Assembly: GCA_026168455.1 (NCBI GenBank)
Contig: CM047426.1
Location: 81,309,986 to 81,373,985 of the forward strand
Direction of reading: 5' to 3'
DNA from: Theocolax elegans
Lineage: Eukaryota > Arthropoda > Insecta > Hymenoptera > Cerocephalidae
DNA: 64,000 nt
The notes under the pieces were generated by a model, which saw only the letters and a program-made list of their open reading frames with translations, was not told the origin of the DNA and did not search any database. This document shows, in pieces, positions 1-13,480 of the stretch. The translations under genes were made by a program, and so were the position numbers. Positions within the stretch are counted from its first letter, which is position 1; every line of letters begins with the position of its first letter.

Positions 1-1840
1 TCAGTAATGATTCTCATAGTAAATTTAATAAACAGTTATTTGTGATACACTTATCCAAAATTGAACTGTTATATCAAATCAATTTGATGTATACAATACG
101 ATAAATGAATCATGAGAGTTTTTACATTAATATTTATTCATCCGAGTACGAAATTTACGAATTTTGTTATAAAAAGTTATGATAGATGATCATTACATTA
201 TAATGAGTACGTATAATTAAATTCTTAATTAATTATAACATTTTCAAATTTTTTAATTAACTACTTATGACCTTTTTATATACTATAACTTCGTTTAAAA
301 CTGCAGAATTTTAAAAGGTGATACAAAAAATTTATCTTATACATATCTGACATATTTAATACACTTATTCTTATATTTAAACTAGAAATTGATTGATAAA
401 AAATTTAATTAAAAAAAAACGTCGCGTGAGTACTTAAATTAAATAAAAAAAAATCTCTCATTTATGTATTTTATTTCTTAGAAAAGTCTGATAATTAGAA
501 AGTTCATGATGTACAGAAAAGTCATGTACTTGAAATAACCGATAAAAGAATTCGGTTATCGCAGATACGGCTAATTTATTTTATAATTATCAGGTAAAAA
601 TCGAGTGACCGCGAGTCGTTAGATACCACCTATTGTCTTTTGAGAATCAACCGCGTAATCCAAATATAATCTTACAGTCTCTCTGCATACAGAAATCGCA
701 GACCTTTGGACATTATCGCGATTTAATCGACATTAGTGTCATTAAACCTTTTTTTACAATGGCACGTGCAACGGCTCCTATATAACGACTCACCTGATTT
801 ATTCAATTCAAATGAATATGCACGTATACATTGTATATAATTTCTATTTTTTTAATTTTTACGTTTATATGTATATATCTTAAAACGAGTAATGGTTTAT
901 TTTAGTGCATGAAGCGGCGTGTGATAAGATTTATGTTGATGCATGTATACACTATTTATCGCAATTATAAGAAATGCAATTACGAAAAAATCTCGCTATT
1001 TATGTTTACATAACGCAAGCAGCATTGAGAAGCTTTATCAACTAGTACAAACAATGCAATTAATATTTTTCTCCCTATTCTTCGTTGGCGGATAAATAAT
1101 AATTTTTTTTTTCATTGCATGTATATGTATGCAAATAAACATTTACTATAAATATCGTAACTTTTATTTCAGTTTTCCTTGAATGATTTGTTATTAAAGA
1201 TAAAATCATTGTTACCGTAATCGAATAAGTAATTTTGTCAGTCTTAGACAAATTATAATACTTGTTAGAATAAATATTAACAATAACGAGGCAAGTGTTC
1301 TGATTTAATATAAGTGGCGTTTAAACTTTGTAGATTAATATCCATTGTCTTTTTGAAGATGATTAGGCAAATGCAAGAAAGATTCAGCATAGTTTATAAT
1401 ACAAAACTTCTGACAAAAGCTTAACCGAATTCATTCTTAGAAAACTTTGCGAAAAATGAGTACTATTGACAGTGAAAATAGTAAATTCCTCTCGCTTTAA
1501 TTTCGTCATAAGTAAACAAGCTCAGTATTTCAGAAATAGAAACAAAAACAAAACAGAAAATAGGTGTGTGTACAAACCTTGATAAAGAAAAAGGAAAACA
1601 ATCGATTCCAGTTATATGAATTGACACAAAAACCACTGTACGCAATAAGTCACCAATTCACATATCACATGTATAAAAATCCAAAGGAGAGTTCTTCAAT
1701 TTTCGTCCTGTCACTCTCACAGTCACTAAGCACCGAAATTTCTCTCTCCGGATATACCACACTATGAAAATTTTCGTTAAAGTTAACCTCGCGGAATCTC
1801 ACTTTTATCAACGTAGTATAATGGTCCATACCAATAAAAA
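1..1840. other. AT-rich stretch, no gene seen
   Basis: Very AT-rich sequence with frequent stops in all six frames. The few short ORFs near 1463-1840 have low-complexity composition and no recognisable domain. I see no supported feature. Confidence 0.6.
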
Positions 1841-2190
1841 AAATGAAAGAAGTACGGGGAGGGGGGTGGGGGGAGGGTGGGAGGTCGACCCCGTTACTTG
1901 AGTATATGCGCAAAGTACCGGCCGTTAACCGAGAAGTCACGTGCTTTAGCCATGACAGAAAGATCAGAGCGTCAGCTTGGCTCGATCCTCCAGCTTGGTC
2001 TGAGCTCAACAGTTTGAGCTCATCCTCCTCCAGGTCTCTTTTGCCTCCACTCTACTAACTTGCCTTTCGCCGAGCCGCCGTCGCCGCTGCTGCTGCTGCA
2101 GAAAGAGAGAGGCGCGACAACGACGCTCCGCGACCAGCCGGCTTTTAGTCTTGTGCTAACCGAGCAAGAGGCCACTTTGCTGCTTCATTT
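1841..2190. other. GC/CpG-rich island
   Basis: Base composition shifts sharply from the AT-rich flanks to a G-run-rich start (about 1857-1890) followed by CpG-rich sequence with a CTG run (about 2080-2100). Several overlapping ORFs on both strands are open, which is expected when stops are rare, so none is called. Could be a promoter, a 5' untranslated exon or an enhancer of an unseen gene. Confidence 0.35.
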
Positions 2191-2680
2191 TACTACACCG
2201 GAAAAAGATACGTTGATATTGGCCAATTTTCACCTATACATTTATGCTTATGAGACTATCCCTATAGTCCCTTATTTTTTATAGATTCAAAACTCCTTCC
2301 ATATAGATATTAAGATGTAAACATATAGTTCTTCGATTGTTAATAGATTTAAAATATTAAATAATTCATATCGTTTGATAGAATAGAAAATTGAAATTAT
2401 AGAAATACCTTTAGTATTTAATAAACCAAAGGGACACGGAATTTTCTTTTCGATAAAAAACAAAATAAACAATATTAATAAGCCATAAAAAAATAAGAAC
2501 ATTTCAAACGGTAGATGTTAAACATTCAAGTAATTGTATGAGCAAATTTAAAAAACAATCCACAATATATTATATATCCCTAATTTTGCATTGCAATTAC
2601 ATATCTAACCTCGTTCAAGCGAAAGAGAGAGAGAGAAAAAGTCATAACAATTAATAAGAAGTAAAAGCGAGTCAGCTGCT
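2191..2680. other. AT-rich spacer, no gene seen
   Basis: AT-rich sequence with a short GA tract near 2620-2640. No coding or RNA signal recognised. Confidence 0.5.
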
Positions 2681-2689
2681 CTTTATTCA

Positions 2690-2960
2690 AGCTCCTTAGT
2701 ACGCTGCCTCGCGCACATTATCCTAGAATCAACCACGAATCGCGCGCGCGCGAGATGAACCGACACTCGAGAATGCGAATTTTTTGCCTCTCGCAATGGA
2801 ATGCGCGATCTCCTCCAACTGCTTAACCTTTTGATTGTAATGGACCAAGAGCGGGAGGTGGGGAATTTTCTGTATATGCGTCTCTGTATACACATACATA
2901 TACATATACATTTGTACACAAAGAAGAGACCGTTTTTCATGACTCACCTTACCGATTCTT
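2690..2960. other. CpG-rich island with possible minus-strand splice donor
   Basis: Contains an alternating CG run near 2740-2752 and moderately GC-rich sequence, then a TA/CA-rich tract (2880-2915). On the minus strand a GTAAG followed by GTGAG at about 2946-2956 resembles a splice donor. Two minus-strand ORFs of 85 and 72 codons overlap here in different frames and neither resembles a known family. Confidence 0.25.
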
Positions 2961-3620
2961 ACTGATTTTCACGGGTGCGCGATTTTGTTTTTGCTCGTTC
3001 AAACTCATTTTTCTTTTTACTCAACAGTTATATATCGGTCCATTGTATTTTGCGGTATTATATACTCTTTTCGGATTGAATTATATGATTGTTCCAATTT
3101 TTTTATTGGAAGGAGTTTATGTGTTAGTTGAAGAATAACGAGAGTAAATTGACACTCGATATTCTACTTTTTAGTTACGAATTGTAATGAAAGTATTAAC
3201 TCTGAGATTGAATTTTTAAACAAGATTTATTGTATATCACTTTCCATTCTTTTTATAGAGTGTTATTTTAACTTGAAAAATTATTTGCTTTCTCTTCAAT
3301 ATTATCTACATTTTATATAATCAAGGGTATATTTTCCCTCTTTTTTATAAATATTATAAAAATCAATGGACTCGTAAAATTTTCATATAGTCTTAAATGA
3401 AATATAAAATAAATAGAATATAGGAATAGAATAAATATAACTTGGAAAACTAAAAAATCGCAGCCAATTCATCAGCACGTAGCTTCTTCAAAATTAATTA
3501 ATTAATTATTTTATTCTAATATAAAATTTTGTACCACTGCTTTATATATTACAATTAAAAAATATGAAATACAAATTTTTTACAACAACCCTTTTACATT
3601 ATACTTTTTTCAAGAAACAC
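2961..3620. other. AT-rich stretch, no gene seen
   Basis: AT-rich sequence without an open frame of useful length. Nothing further recognised. Confidence 0.5.
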
Positions 3621-3639
3621 TCGATGAAATAGTCTAAAT

Positions 3640-4260
3640 TTTTACTGAAAATAGTACCTATTATATTTTATTACCACGATTTTTTTCCATCATTTTGATC
3701 GATTAGTTTAAAAGATATGAGCAATCAAAAATTTCATTAAAAAATTTGTAATGCTCATTTCATTAATTACAAATATTTTAGCCCAAACAATAAAAAGATC
3801 GTTGTTACCATAAAGACTAGATCTTTTCCCAAATTTTCAAGTGGATTGAAAGCTTTTGATATATGGCCACTATTATGTTCTACCAACTCGATTTTTTCAG
3901 CACATTCGATGGATTAGTTCCAGAGTTATCACAAATTAAAAGAAAATTAGTTTTTTCTTAATAACTTGAAAACTAATACAGATAATCTAAAAAATCCAAA
4001 TCTGTAAAATTTAATAAAAAATATCTGCAATACTAATAAATTTCAAAAATAAATTTTTTAAAAATCGAAAATTTTTTCCCGAATTCGGAAATCCAAAAGC
4101 AAACTTCATGCCCAAGCCCAATGATATTGATCGAGTAGTATCATAAATATGCCGTTATACGTACAAATACACACACACACACACAAACACATTCATCCAA
4201 ATCCATACGAACATTTTCTGAAAACTAGATTTGAACTCTAGACATGTCAAAGCATATTTC
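3640..4260. repeat. Degenerate interspersed repeat (tentative)
   Basis: The stretch has the texture of an old non-coding insect repeat. A phrase of the type GATxGATTAGTT followed by an ATGAGC/TATCAC-like segment occurs twice (about 3697-3725 and 3908-3935). The right end carries an AC tract (4169-4190) and an imperfect dyad with CTAGA/TCTAG arms (about 4225-4242). No ORF. The family could not be named. Confidence 0.3.
4169..4190. repeat. (AC)n microsatellite
   Basis: Run of alternating AC, interrupted once near its right end. Confidence 0.8.
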
Positions 4261-5930
4261 TAGCATGTTTTTAACAAATCGAAAAATGTTACTATTACAA
4301 AGTTTCCTCGTAAAGAATATAATGCAAACGAAATGTATATAAAGTGCAATAATTCATATTTGCGTGACATGAATAAATTGTAATTCGCATTTAAATTTAA
4401 ATATAATTTTATAAGGTACTTCATCAAAATATTCAACCTAATTACCTCTTTAAAAAATTCTAAAAGATTGTAACTTATAATTATCAAATAATCGACAACG
4501 CATGGACTATATAATTACGCAAAGGAAAAGCAAAAATTGTAAATGAATAAAGAAAATAAAGTTACAACTGTCGAAACGCTTTCGATCAGATTCAACGTTT
4601 AGTCGTCGAGTCTCATTATAAAGACCTAAACCCGAATACAGGCTCATATATGTATCGGATCCCAACGTTGCGAAAAGAAATAAATCAAACTATACAACTG
4701 ATTGCGCGTTTGTACCGTATGTGTACGTACATGTGTGCGTTTGCACACGTTTATTCATTACAGGCTTACGCATTCGAGTGAAAGAAAAAAGTTTTCAAAA
4801 CAATATACACATACATATAATATTTCGTACTTTATCTCTTAATGTGCTTGATTTATAAGCCCATACGCACAAAATTATTATTGGATTCGATGTTTTTTAA
4901 ATAATGTATACGAAAATTTCCAATGGATAAATTCTATTATACTGAACAATTACACGTTTTCAATTAATTTAGACATTAACTGCTAATGCGACGAGAAATA
5001 AGGAGATAAATGTGAACCTTTCTATAGATGTATTTCGAATTTTTGAAAAGCGCGCCAAATTTATTACACTAAGGCGTTTACGTATATTTACGATTTAATG
5101 GCGAAGATAATGTAATTTATATTTGGATGCTAGAAATTCACAGATTCCATTGCATTTTTATAGTTTCGTTCATTTTGTTATATAATTTTCAAAGTAATTT
5201 ATTTTATTCTTAAGAAATAACGCGTATCGTATAATAAAAAATACTGCAAGAAGTTAATTAATTTTTTGTTTAAAATAATCTTAATTTTTCTTATTGTATC
5301 GAACAGCAAAAAAAGTTTTACAAGAGAATAGTCGTATTTTAAGTATAGTAACTATCGAGTGCATTAATAAGAAAAAGAAATTATTGATAAATGTAGAAAT
5401 CAAACTGAAAGTGCCGACAATACCTATAATAACAAATTTATCTTAAAAATTCAAGAGATTACATGTAACATTTAAAATCGGAGAGAGAAACTTAACTTCT
5501 ATGCAAAATATAAATCCTATTTTATAGGTCTGATATCGAGTCGTAAAAGTATTAATTAAATTTCAATTAATTTTATTTATAATGTTTATTGCATCATCGC
5601 TAATTTTTTATTATTAGCTTGTTTACGATATTAAATCACCGCTGCTTACCTATATATAGAGGATACATCGAAACTTTTTGATAAATATGAATGACAGGCC
5701 TGATTTTAATGCTGGAGTTATAAAATAAGAAATGGTTTGTCAATTCATACCGATAGAATAGAAATTTTAAGAAATAATTAAGAAAATGAAATATATGTAA
5801 CTACATCTGAGCCATCAATAGTACTTTACTTATCCAAATAATTAATAGCATATTTATTTAGGAAATACCCCTGCAATCGTAGGATAATCGAAAGAAAATG
5901 GTATTACGGCAATCGAAACGCGTGACTTTA
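4261..5930. other. AT-rich stretch, no gene seen
   Basis: AT-rich sequence with only short low-complexity ORFs. No RNA gene or mobile element recognised. Confidence 0.55.
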
Positions 5931-6140
5931 TTTCCTCCTGGCGCGTGGGTGCCGCCTTGTATATATACAGGGACGGATATTGTCTTGTCCTCGCGGGTAG
6001 GATCGTTTTACTCCTTTACGAAAGACGAATTCTGAGCGAACTTGAAATTCTTCGGGTTATTGGCTTCGCGGTCGACCGCGAGGCCCATACAATAATTGAG
6101 GAAACTCGAAGAATGCGCGAGCCTCGTGAATTATGGTGAA
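5931..6140. other. GC-rich island with strong hairpin
   Basis: A locally GC-rich block begins right at a TATATA run (about 5958-5968). A 64-codon plus-strand ORF (5945-6139) spans it but does not resemble a known protein. Its most notable property is the nested inverted repeat at 6047-6114, listed separately. A regulatory or untranslated-exon role is possible. Confidence 0.35.
6047..6114. other. Nested inverted repeat / hairpin candidate
   Basis: The centre is a perfect 14-bp palindrome CGCGGTCGACCGCG (6067-6080), extended to 22 bp (6063-6084) with one T/G pair that would be a wobble in RNA. Outside it TTATTG (6057-6062) pairs with CAATAA (6090-6095), and ATTCTTCG (6047-6054) pairs with CGAAGAAT (6107-6114). 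The gaps between stems are asymmetric: 2 against 11 nt outside, 0 against 5 nt inside. It could be a structured RNA or a cruciform-type protein site. It matches no microRNA I recognise. Confidence 0.5.
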
Positions 6141-7370
6141 CCCTAGGTGAATTGCTTGTTTTACTTTTCTCTATTTAAGACGCGTCTTTTTATATTCGCG
6201 GTTTTGTTTAAATGTATATAGGAAAACTTATCTCTTGCTTATAATCAAATTGGGGCGTTTTTGGTCTTCCCTCATTTTTTCAAAGGTATTTCATTCAAGA
6301 TTTTTTTAAATTTTTATTCACGTTGGATTTAGGAATGGTATTGTTTATCTACGCAAAGTTGTTTGAATAAATTAATGGAACACTTAGTCACTTTTTATAT
6401 AGTATCTATCTAATTATAAATTAAGTTAAGATATTGATGTATGTAATAATAAAAATTAAGAAATATTTTAATTGCAGAAAAATCCGTTATTAAACAATGA
6501 AATTTTACTTCTTATTCCAAGTTACAGTTCTAGATTCGTAAACTCTGCTACAGATCAATTTCATTCGACGTATTTAATATCAAATCGGTGTAGTAAATTG
6601 ACCGAATATAGATAATAATATTAACGTTAATTAAAAAATTGTTGCGTATCGTTCAAAAGTAAAACCTTTATGCATACGTATATATTCCGCTATTTCTGTC
6701 ACTTTTCAATTTGATAAATGAGCCATTAACATTTTTATTTTATACGATAAGTGAAATAAATTACTTTCTAATAGTTATAAATATACGAACAAACGTTTAG
6801 CTCCTTAAGTATATACATGCATAAAAAATTGCATTTAATAATAGAATTTAAAACCTAAGAAATAAAGCGAAAATTTTTTTACTTATGTATATAAGTATAA
6901 AGTATTTGTATTTGTTACACGAGTAGGGCATTAAAATTCTATTTACCATATTCCATAAGAAACAATCTTAAAACTTTATTATTCTTGTTAAGTAATCGAT
7001 TTACAGGTTGCATGTAGCGTAATACACCACTGTTATATTACTATAGAAAAAAAAGAAGAAAAATTAAACATGTTAACAATAAAATCCAAGTAATCGTTAT
7101 AAACATGCCACGAAAATATTAAGAACGATCTTATACCTGCACGATTTTTTTAACAACATGATTTAAGTAGCATGAAAATCGTACCTAACGAACAAGATCG
7201 TTTTTATAAATCGTTTGGTTAATTGAAACTTACCCCACCCCCTCCATCTTAATATTCGTTTCAACATTCAAATTTCGCGATTTTGCGATAAAGTACGCGC
7301 GCTTGGTTTTGATCGGGTGCGGAAAATTGTGTAATATTGACCTCGATAGGGGAAAGTAGACAAACGCATA
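6141..7370. other. AT-rich stretch, no gene seen
   Basis: AT-rich sequence with frequent stops in every frame; no supported feature. Confidence 0.55.
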
Positions 7371-7375
7371 CATGC

Positions 7376-7378
<3 letters not shown>

Positions 7379-7413
<35 letters not shown>
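7379..7413. repeat. (TG)n microsatellite
   Basis: About 17 uninterrupted TG units. Minus-strand ORFs running through it are low-complexity artefacts. Confidence 0.9.
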
Positions 7414-7414
<1 letters not shown>

Positions 7415-7539
7415 TATATTTATGATTGTGTACGTGTAACGTGTGTATATATAGATATATTGCACAAGGCGCGAATCATTAATCTAATTGCGCTTGTATA
7501 TATATAAATATATTCTAAAGGAGAATGTGAAAGGGCATT

Positions 7540-7665
7540 TGAAGGGCCAATGGCACGCGGGTTGCCCATATTATTACGATCGGACGCAACAATTCGATTA
7601 GCTCGTACCGATAACAGGGTAAAACTTATGGGGCGTGGCAAGGTGAGCTCGTTTCGAGTTTTATA
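7540..7665. other. Moderately GC-rich block, possible regulatory or exon sequence
   Basis: A block of unbiased composition between TA-rich tracts. Both strands are open: about 54 codons on plus, ending just past a donor-like GCAAG|GTGAGC at about 7640, and part of a 98-codon frame on minus. Neither translation resembles a known family, so this may equally be non-coding conserved DNA. Confidence 0.25.
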
Positions 7666-7719
7666 CATGTAGATATAATACATTCTGTGTTTTAAACAAG
7701 GGATACACATATACATGTG

Positions 7720-9735
7720 TACGTCTAGTGTTTTTATTTCACTGCGAGGTGATTATCGCGAGTGACCGCGAAATCGTTTGGAAAATCGGCTACGTTTTAG
7801 TACGATGCAGTATTATAGTATAAAGTAATGAAATTTTCTCAAATTAGTAATTGGCATTTGTAAGGAATATTTGTCAAATTTTGCGTTCATCAATGTGCTA
7901 TTAGTTACAAAGAGGTCAATATCATAAATGTCAATGTCACATATATATTTATATTAATATTATTTTTTTAATCACGACTGCATGAGTTTTATGTACAATA
8001 TATTTTATAATAATTATGTACAGCCATTATCACGCGTAGTAATAAAACTTTGTTTAAAATAAATAATACGTACAGCATATTTTGTGCAACAAGAGATTGT
8101 CTACGTCCGCTTTGAAAAATGCACTTTGCACTCAGTTTTAATTCGATGTCTGGTTCCACGATCACTGATTATAAATGTCTAAAGAATATATGATTCAAAT
8201 AATGATTTTGCGAATATTCGATTTACACACGTGCATGTAATAATTCGACGAATTTACTCAGAATTTCGATAGATATTCCTTATCGACGGAATACCAGAAT
8301 TGTTTATTTACGTTTACGTTAACCAAACGCGTGATTTAATTATTTTATTATGATATTATCAATATAATGCTTGATTATTTATATTTTAATGAAATAGGTT
8401 ATATTTAAATACTATTAATACAATATATATTTAATATGAATTCCTGTGTTATCAAAATGAAGGTTAAAAAATAGTTTGAAAATAATTTTTTAAAATTTTG
8501 TAGTTACATGAAAATGTAATATTTTATGGAATATACAAAATGATAAAGATGAATAAAATCAAAATTTGATTAAAATATTTATTACAAAGTATACGAGATA
8601 AGATCCTAGACGAATGATATGAAATGTCTTTGACTTAATCAACAATTATACATGCAATATTATCGTTAATTAAAAAAAAATTCATAAAATTGGATCGTGC
8701 CTTTCTAAATAAGATTACCCGATAGTAACCTTTAATTAGAATAATTCCTTAAGAATTTGATTAATCCATCTCCAATTTAAAATATATTATCGATCTACTG
8801 ATCATAATACTAAGTATATTTGTCATATTGATTAAAATATGTATAATTATAAAAAGTTTATATGTCTTAAATATTATTGACAATAATTTCTGCGGATTAA
8901 AGTGAGTTTTATCTCTTGAATTTTTAATTAGCATCTTTAAAAAAAATTAGTTTCATTTTAATAATACAGATATTTGCATTTGAATATGATATACAGATGT
9001 ATATTCACAAGATATAGATTGGCAAAATTAATCAATTTACTGAGAAACATAGACACGAAAAAAATGTATTATTAACGTTTAGTAACATTTTTTTCTTGCG
9101 CAATAAAAAATGCAAATGCACAATGGAGTGATTAAAGCAGTTTCATCGAATAGATTTAATTATTGATTGCGTGCATAATCATTAAGTCGTTATCACAGAT
9201 GCAACGTACTCATTGATATCTTCTCCTTCGATGTATTACGTTTAGTTTATTGAAAAGATTTTTTTAGTTATATTTTTTTAACTTACCAGCAAATCGATTG
9301 ACGAATAATTAATGTTACTGGTTATTTTATACTACATACGAATAACACATTTGTACAGTTTCCTATCGTGTACTAAGAGGTTTCATTTTTTATTATTTAA
9401 CTTTCAACAACAATGAACTTTGAATTTTGAAATAAAGTGTCTTGTTAAATACTTTTGAATGTAATAGAAACGAAATGTAGTGTTATATACATATTTAAAA
9501 AAATATTGCAATAAACATCATTAAGTTGATAATGATTAGAAACACATTAAAAGAAAACATATATAATCAAAAAATGAATATGATAAAAATTATACTGATT
9601 GAAGGATACTAGGAAATAGCTAAAAAATTATTAAAGGTTATGTCATGTCATAACATTACGCATATTTTATTATAAATTTATAATAAATTTGATAATTAAT
9701 GTAAAGAAGTTGATAATTAATGTAAACATTAGATT
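7720..9735. other. AT-rich stretch, no gene seen
   Basis: About 2 kb of AT-rich sequence without long open frames or recognisable repeats. Confidence 0.55.
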
Positions 9736-9739
9736 TTGT

Positions 9740-9940
9740 TTTATTATTATTTTAGCGTCGCTCTTTTTATGCTCCCCAAATTGGTGCCAATCAACGACGA
9801 AGGCAGCATAGGATGTCTTTGTGAAGAAAACGCTTGTTGAAAATACATTGCCAGTAGTAGTGCTTGTATCAATCTGTAATCGATCCCGAGACACCTCCAG
9901 GTACGAATCCACTACTCTACCAATTCATATCATTACAGGC
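9740..9940 (-). mobile_element. tRNA-derived SINE, copy 1
   Basis: Read on the minus strand, the head has a Pol III A box (TGGTAGAGTAG, 9922 to 9912, all 11 positions matching TRGYNNAGYNG) and a B-box-like GGATCGATTAC (9886 to 9876), with box starts 36 nt apart. The body then matches the element at 30425-30566: both share GTATTTTCAACAAG, an ATTxGCACCAA segment, a GAGC block and the terminal CTAAAATAATAATAA tail. Compared with the second copy it holds about 25 extra bases just after the B box. A short minus-strand ORF over it is incidental. Together the two copies support a dispersed tRNA-headed SINE family. Confidence 0.7.
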
Positions 9941-10270
9941 CTCATTCGATTTGTCTTTCGTAAAAAGCTTTAAAGCTTGCAATTATCATTGATTTACTAT
10001 TGTAATGAAAGTGGTCAACGTTACATTTGACTATTACTTAAAAATGTTAATAACAATACCAAACATCACATTTGCGATTCAATAAAACTATGTACCTATA
10101 TATATACGAAATAACGAATAGAATAATCGGGCATTATAATTAGAAACACAGGAGTGTATACGTAGAATATCACAAGGACGAAGTGGTCGAGCTTGGGTTT
10201 TATCGCGATTTATCTCTTTGACATATAGCGTTGTCGGATTATAAGCGATTCTGCTGTGGATTTCGTACGT

Positions 10271-10316
<46 letters not shown>

Positions 10317-11635
10317 CTCATTTACATGCATCTTGTCATTGCATGCGCTACATTTTTAAATTAGCTATAGAAATAGATATTTAAAAATAATAATTTTCAA
10401 TAGTTAAATAAAATCTATTCGTAATTATTAATTGCATATTTTGATTCATTGTTAAATAATTCAAGAATATAACTAAATTTCTCATAAATTTAACATATCG
10501 AACTGTAATAGACATTAGCATTCCTTTAATAATTCCAGAACCTGAAGTATTTAAGCGTTTCGATTAAGTGTACCATCGTTTACATCAAACATACAATAAA
10601 TATATAAGAATATTAAAGAAACGCACATATACCATTCAATTAAATGAGTTATCCGTAAATTTTTATTTCAAACAATGAATAATCGTGAATTGTTCTTCAC
10701 CATTTACTAAGGAATACCCGCTAATGACGTCGATTACTTCGAGTTAGAATTTAAACGTATACATATAAATGCTGTGCTCGACGACATAACAAAAATTCAT
10801 GTACCGTAAGATATTGCAAGTAAGATCAGTGATAAATTATAATTGATTTTAAGCTTATGTTTTTATACATTCGCGGTTTCATTAGGTTATCATCGCTAAA
10901 TCAATTCGAACGAGTGTTATCCTTAGATTTTCAATAACTTTTCAATGTCTGACATTAATCTTAAAATTTATAAATTAATATTAAATATACAACCGTATCA
11001 TCGTTTAATTGAAGTAGTACAGATAAACGCGCATGTGACACGAAGTCCATTAATTCAAATTCTGTTTGTAGGTTGAACCAGTTTTGATCGTGTTATAAAC
11101 TGATATTTGTTAAATTAGTTTGCATAATGTTCTTTAATCGATGATGATGACAGAAATTATACAATCGTATTTCTATTTGAATAATTTCTTGACGATTGAA
11201 TATCTTTTGCGTGCACGAAACTCAGCTTTGGAAAGATTGAGATATTAAGTGTCATTTAATTTTATACTGATTATTTTTATTGAAAATTAGACATAAGCTT
11301 TTCTAACTGAATTGTACTTAGAATGGTTTAATTTAGTAAGATAGATACTAAAATTATAGATATTATGATAAATATTTGATGACTATTTAATATTAACCAT
11401 ATTTATATTACAAATAAAAAGTTCTGGTTGAACAAACATACCACGCGTTCTTCAAGCGAGAACATATAGGAAATTGTAAATTAGGTATAAATCAGATAAA
11501 AAAGAAAAAAGTAAAACTAACCAAAATTCCCAACTCTCCATTAATATCTTGTATCGTAACATCTAAAAAATTTAGTCAGCAACCATTTCTACTCATCAAA
11601 TTTTTAACCACCTCTATACACGAATATCAACATAG
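9941..11635. other. AT-rich stretch, no gene seen
   Basis: AT-rich sequence including a long (AT)n tract at 10275-10316. No gene recognised. Confidence 0.55.
10275..10316. repeat. (AT)n microsatellite
   Basis: Near-uninterrupted alternating AT tract; the ORF through it is an artefact. Confidence 0.85.
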
Positions 11636-11639
11636 ATCA

Positions 11640-11910
11640 GACGCCTCTACCGTTGCATCCATCATCGTTGAGTACTCGAGAATAGAAATCGAGAGACCCG
11701 GCCGAGATTCTCGATTCTAATATACGTGACGCAAATCGCGACTCGAATCCTCTCTCGGTTGTATTATCCTTCATCTACTACTACTGCTATTAGCTATTTT
11801 TTATTTGTTTTACGGCACTTAAACGCGTCGTGTCGATGTAATTATTAGAGCGGTTTCACTTTGACGTACTACAAAAGCTCGTGGCGTGATTTACACTCTT
11901 GTAAGTTTTG
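11640..11910 (+). promoter_or_regulatory. GC-rich island with possible 5' exon
   Basis: Composition becomes CpG-rich and complex. It includes CCCGGCCGAGATTCTCG and an AT block near 11797-11812. It ends at a strong donor-like sequence CTT|GTAAGTTTTG at about 11899. No open frame is required. The arrangement would fit a promoter plus untranslated first exon on the plus strand, but no core promoter element proves it. Confidence 0.2.
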
Positions 11911-13130
11911 GTCTTGTTGATTGATGCGCGACTGTATTTTTTTCTCTTGTCATCGCGTGGGTTTTCTCGAGTCTTTTGTGATTGTGTGAGTTTTATTAAA
12001 AAATTTTGACTCTTCGAAGAATTGCATTCGTGTGTAAGACATATTTTGTTACTCGGTTATAAAAGATAAAGTGTTACTTATTATTTTTATTATAATTTAG
12101 TATTGAATTTATAAGAGTTAATTATTGTATTTAAATTCATGTATCAATCGCGTATCTTATTTACTATCTTGTTTACTGACGCAATAAATATTATATTTTA
12201 AAAATTTTATTCGTGTTAAAAAATTCGTATATCGTATTTAAATAAATTGTAGTTGCATTTGTGTTTATGTCAAATTAAATCCATTTAGTTGTAGATTACT
12301 TAACGTCTGACTAGATCCGCCTGTTACTACTTATCAAATGTCAATATATCTTAATCTTTGTCATTTACTATATAATCTTTTGAATTGAGTTGTACGTTTA
12401 ACATTTATTTAGAAAATTTGTTCACGTTCAAATATAACATTCGCGATTCATTATCTAATTTTCCTAACGCGATTATTTTCGAATGCGCGCAATCAACGAT
12501 TGATTACGCAACGAACTTGGGTTTCAATGAATGAAATTATAGGAAAGAAGAATGAATGGACGTGACTACTTAAATGTGACTCGTTGGGATTATCAAAGAA
12601 GAATAAATTCAAAAAATCTTATAACTTATATATATACCTACAATTTAAAAACAAATTCTTATTATTGGTAGATCGATAAAAATGGAAATTAGTTTTTCTC
12701 TGACTATGGCGATTAAACGATTGAGATTTTCCGTGCGATTTTAAAATATATAAATATATAGTTAGGTATTTTAGGCCTTTACGGAGTATTGTAAATGATT
12801 ATACTATTTGGAAATAAGTTTTCCTATTAAGTAAACCATTAGTTTATTCACAAAAATCTTAATTGTATTCCAAATCTTATAAAAATTTCTATAAGTTGCA
12901 ATTTTGCGAAAAGGATTACATACAAACAATAGAAATTGCGCAGCGTCAATCTGTTATTCACCCGTTCATCGCTTTCAAAACGTAAAATATGAAGTACTCA
13001 TAAAAGCCCAAAAGAAAATAGGATTTTCAAAATTTTTGCATACAATAGACAAAGTTATTAATCTTATGTATCAGCCACTACTAAAATTCATCCAGCACGC
13101 ATGTAGAAAAAAACTAGAAAGAAAATTGTA
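11911..13130. other. AT-rich stretch, no gene seen
   Basis: AT-rich. A 75-codon plus-strand ORF (12904-13131) is K/I/N-rich without recognised homology and is not called. Confidence 0.5.
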
Positions 13131-13480
13131 AAAGGGGTCCATTTCTCGGGAGCGTTGGTTAAGGAAGAAAGAACCCTTTCCACCTCGATCTCGATGGAAG
13201 TCGAGCAAGACAAATACGTGAGGCCTGGCGCGATAGCGTAAATAGTAACATAATACCACATAATGGGGGTATAATGCCACACCGGCTGCATCCTCGAGAG
13301 TTACGATCGGCGGCTTTTGTCCGGTTGGTTATTAAGCGTTTTACGCCTAGGCTTGTATATATATGTATATACGTATATCGCCCTTACGTGTGCCCAAGTT
13401 TCTCTTCCTTTGTGTTTTAGGTACCTCTGAGCTTATCTCTAAAGTCGCTTGCTGACCGGTTGATATTGTTGCGGATGAGT
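13131..13480. other. GC-richer island next to TATATA tract
   Basis: Locally GC-rich sequence (13131-13345), then a TATATATGTATATACGTATAT tract and further mixed sequence. Two overlapping minus-strand ORFs (67 and 69 codons) share the region in different frames and look incidental. Confidence 0.3.

Noticed and set aside
7268..7465. ORF rich in T and H
   Set aside because: Translation of the (TG)n microsatellite.
12307..12330. TGACTAGATCC resembling the 5' end of the miR-279 family
   Set aside because: Only the seed region matches, and no complementary arm forming a precursor hairpin is visible on either side.
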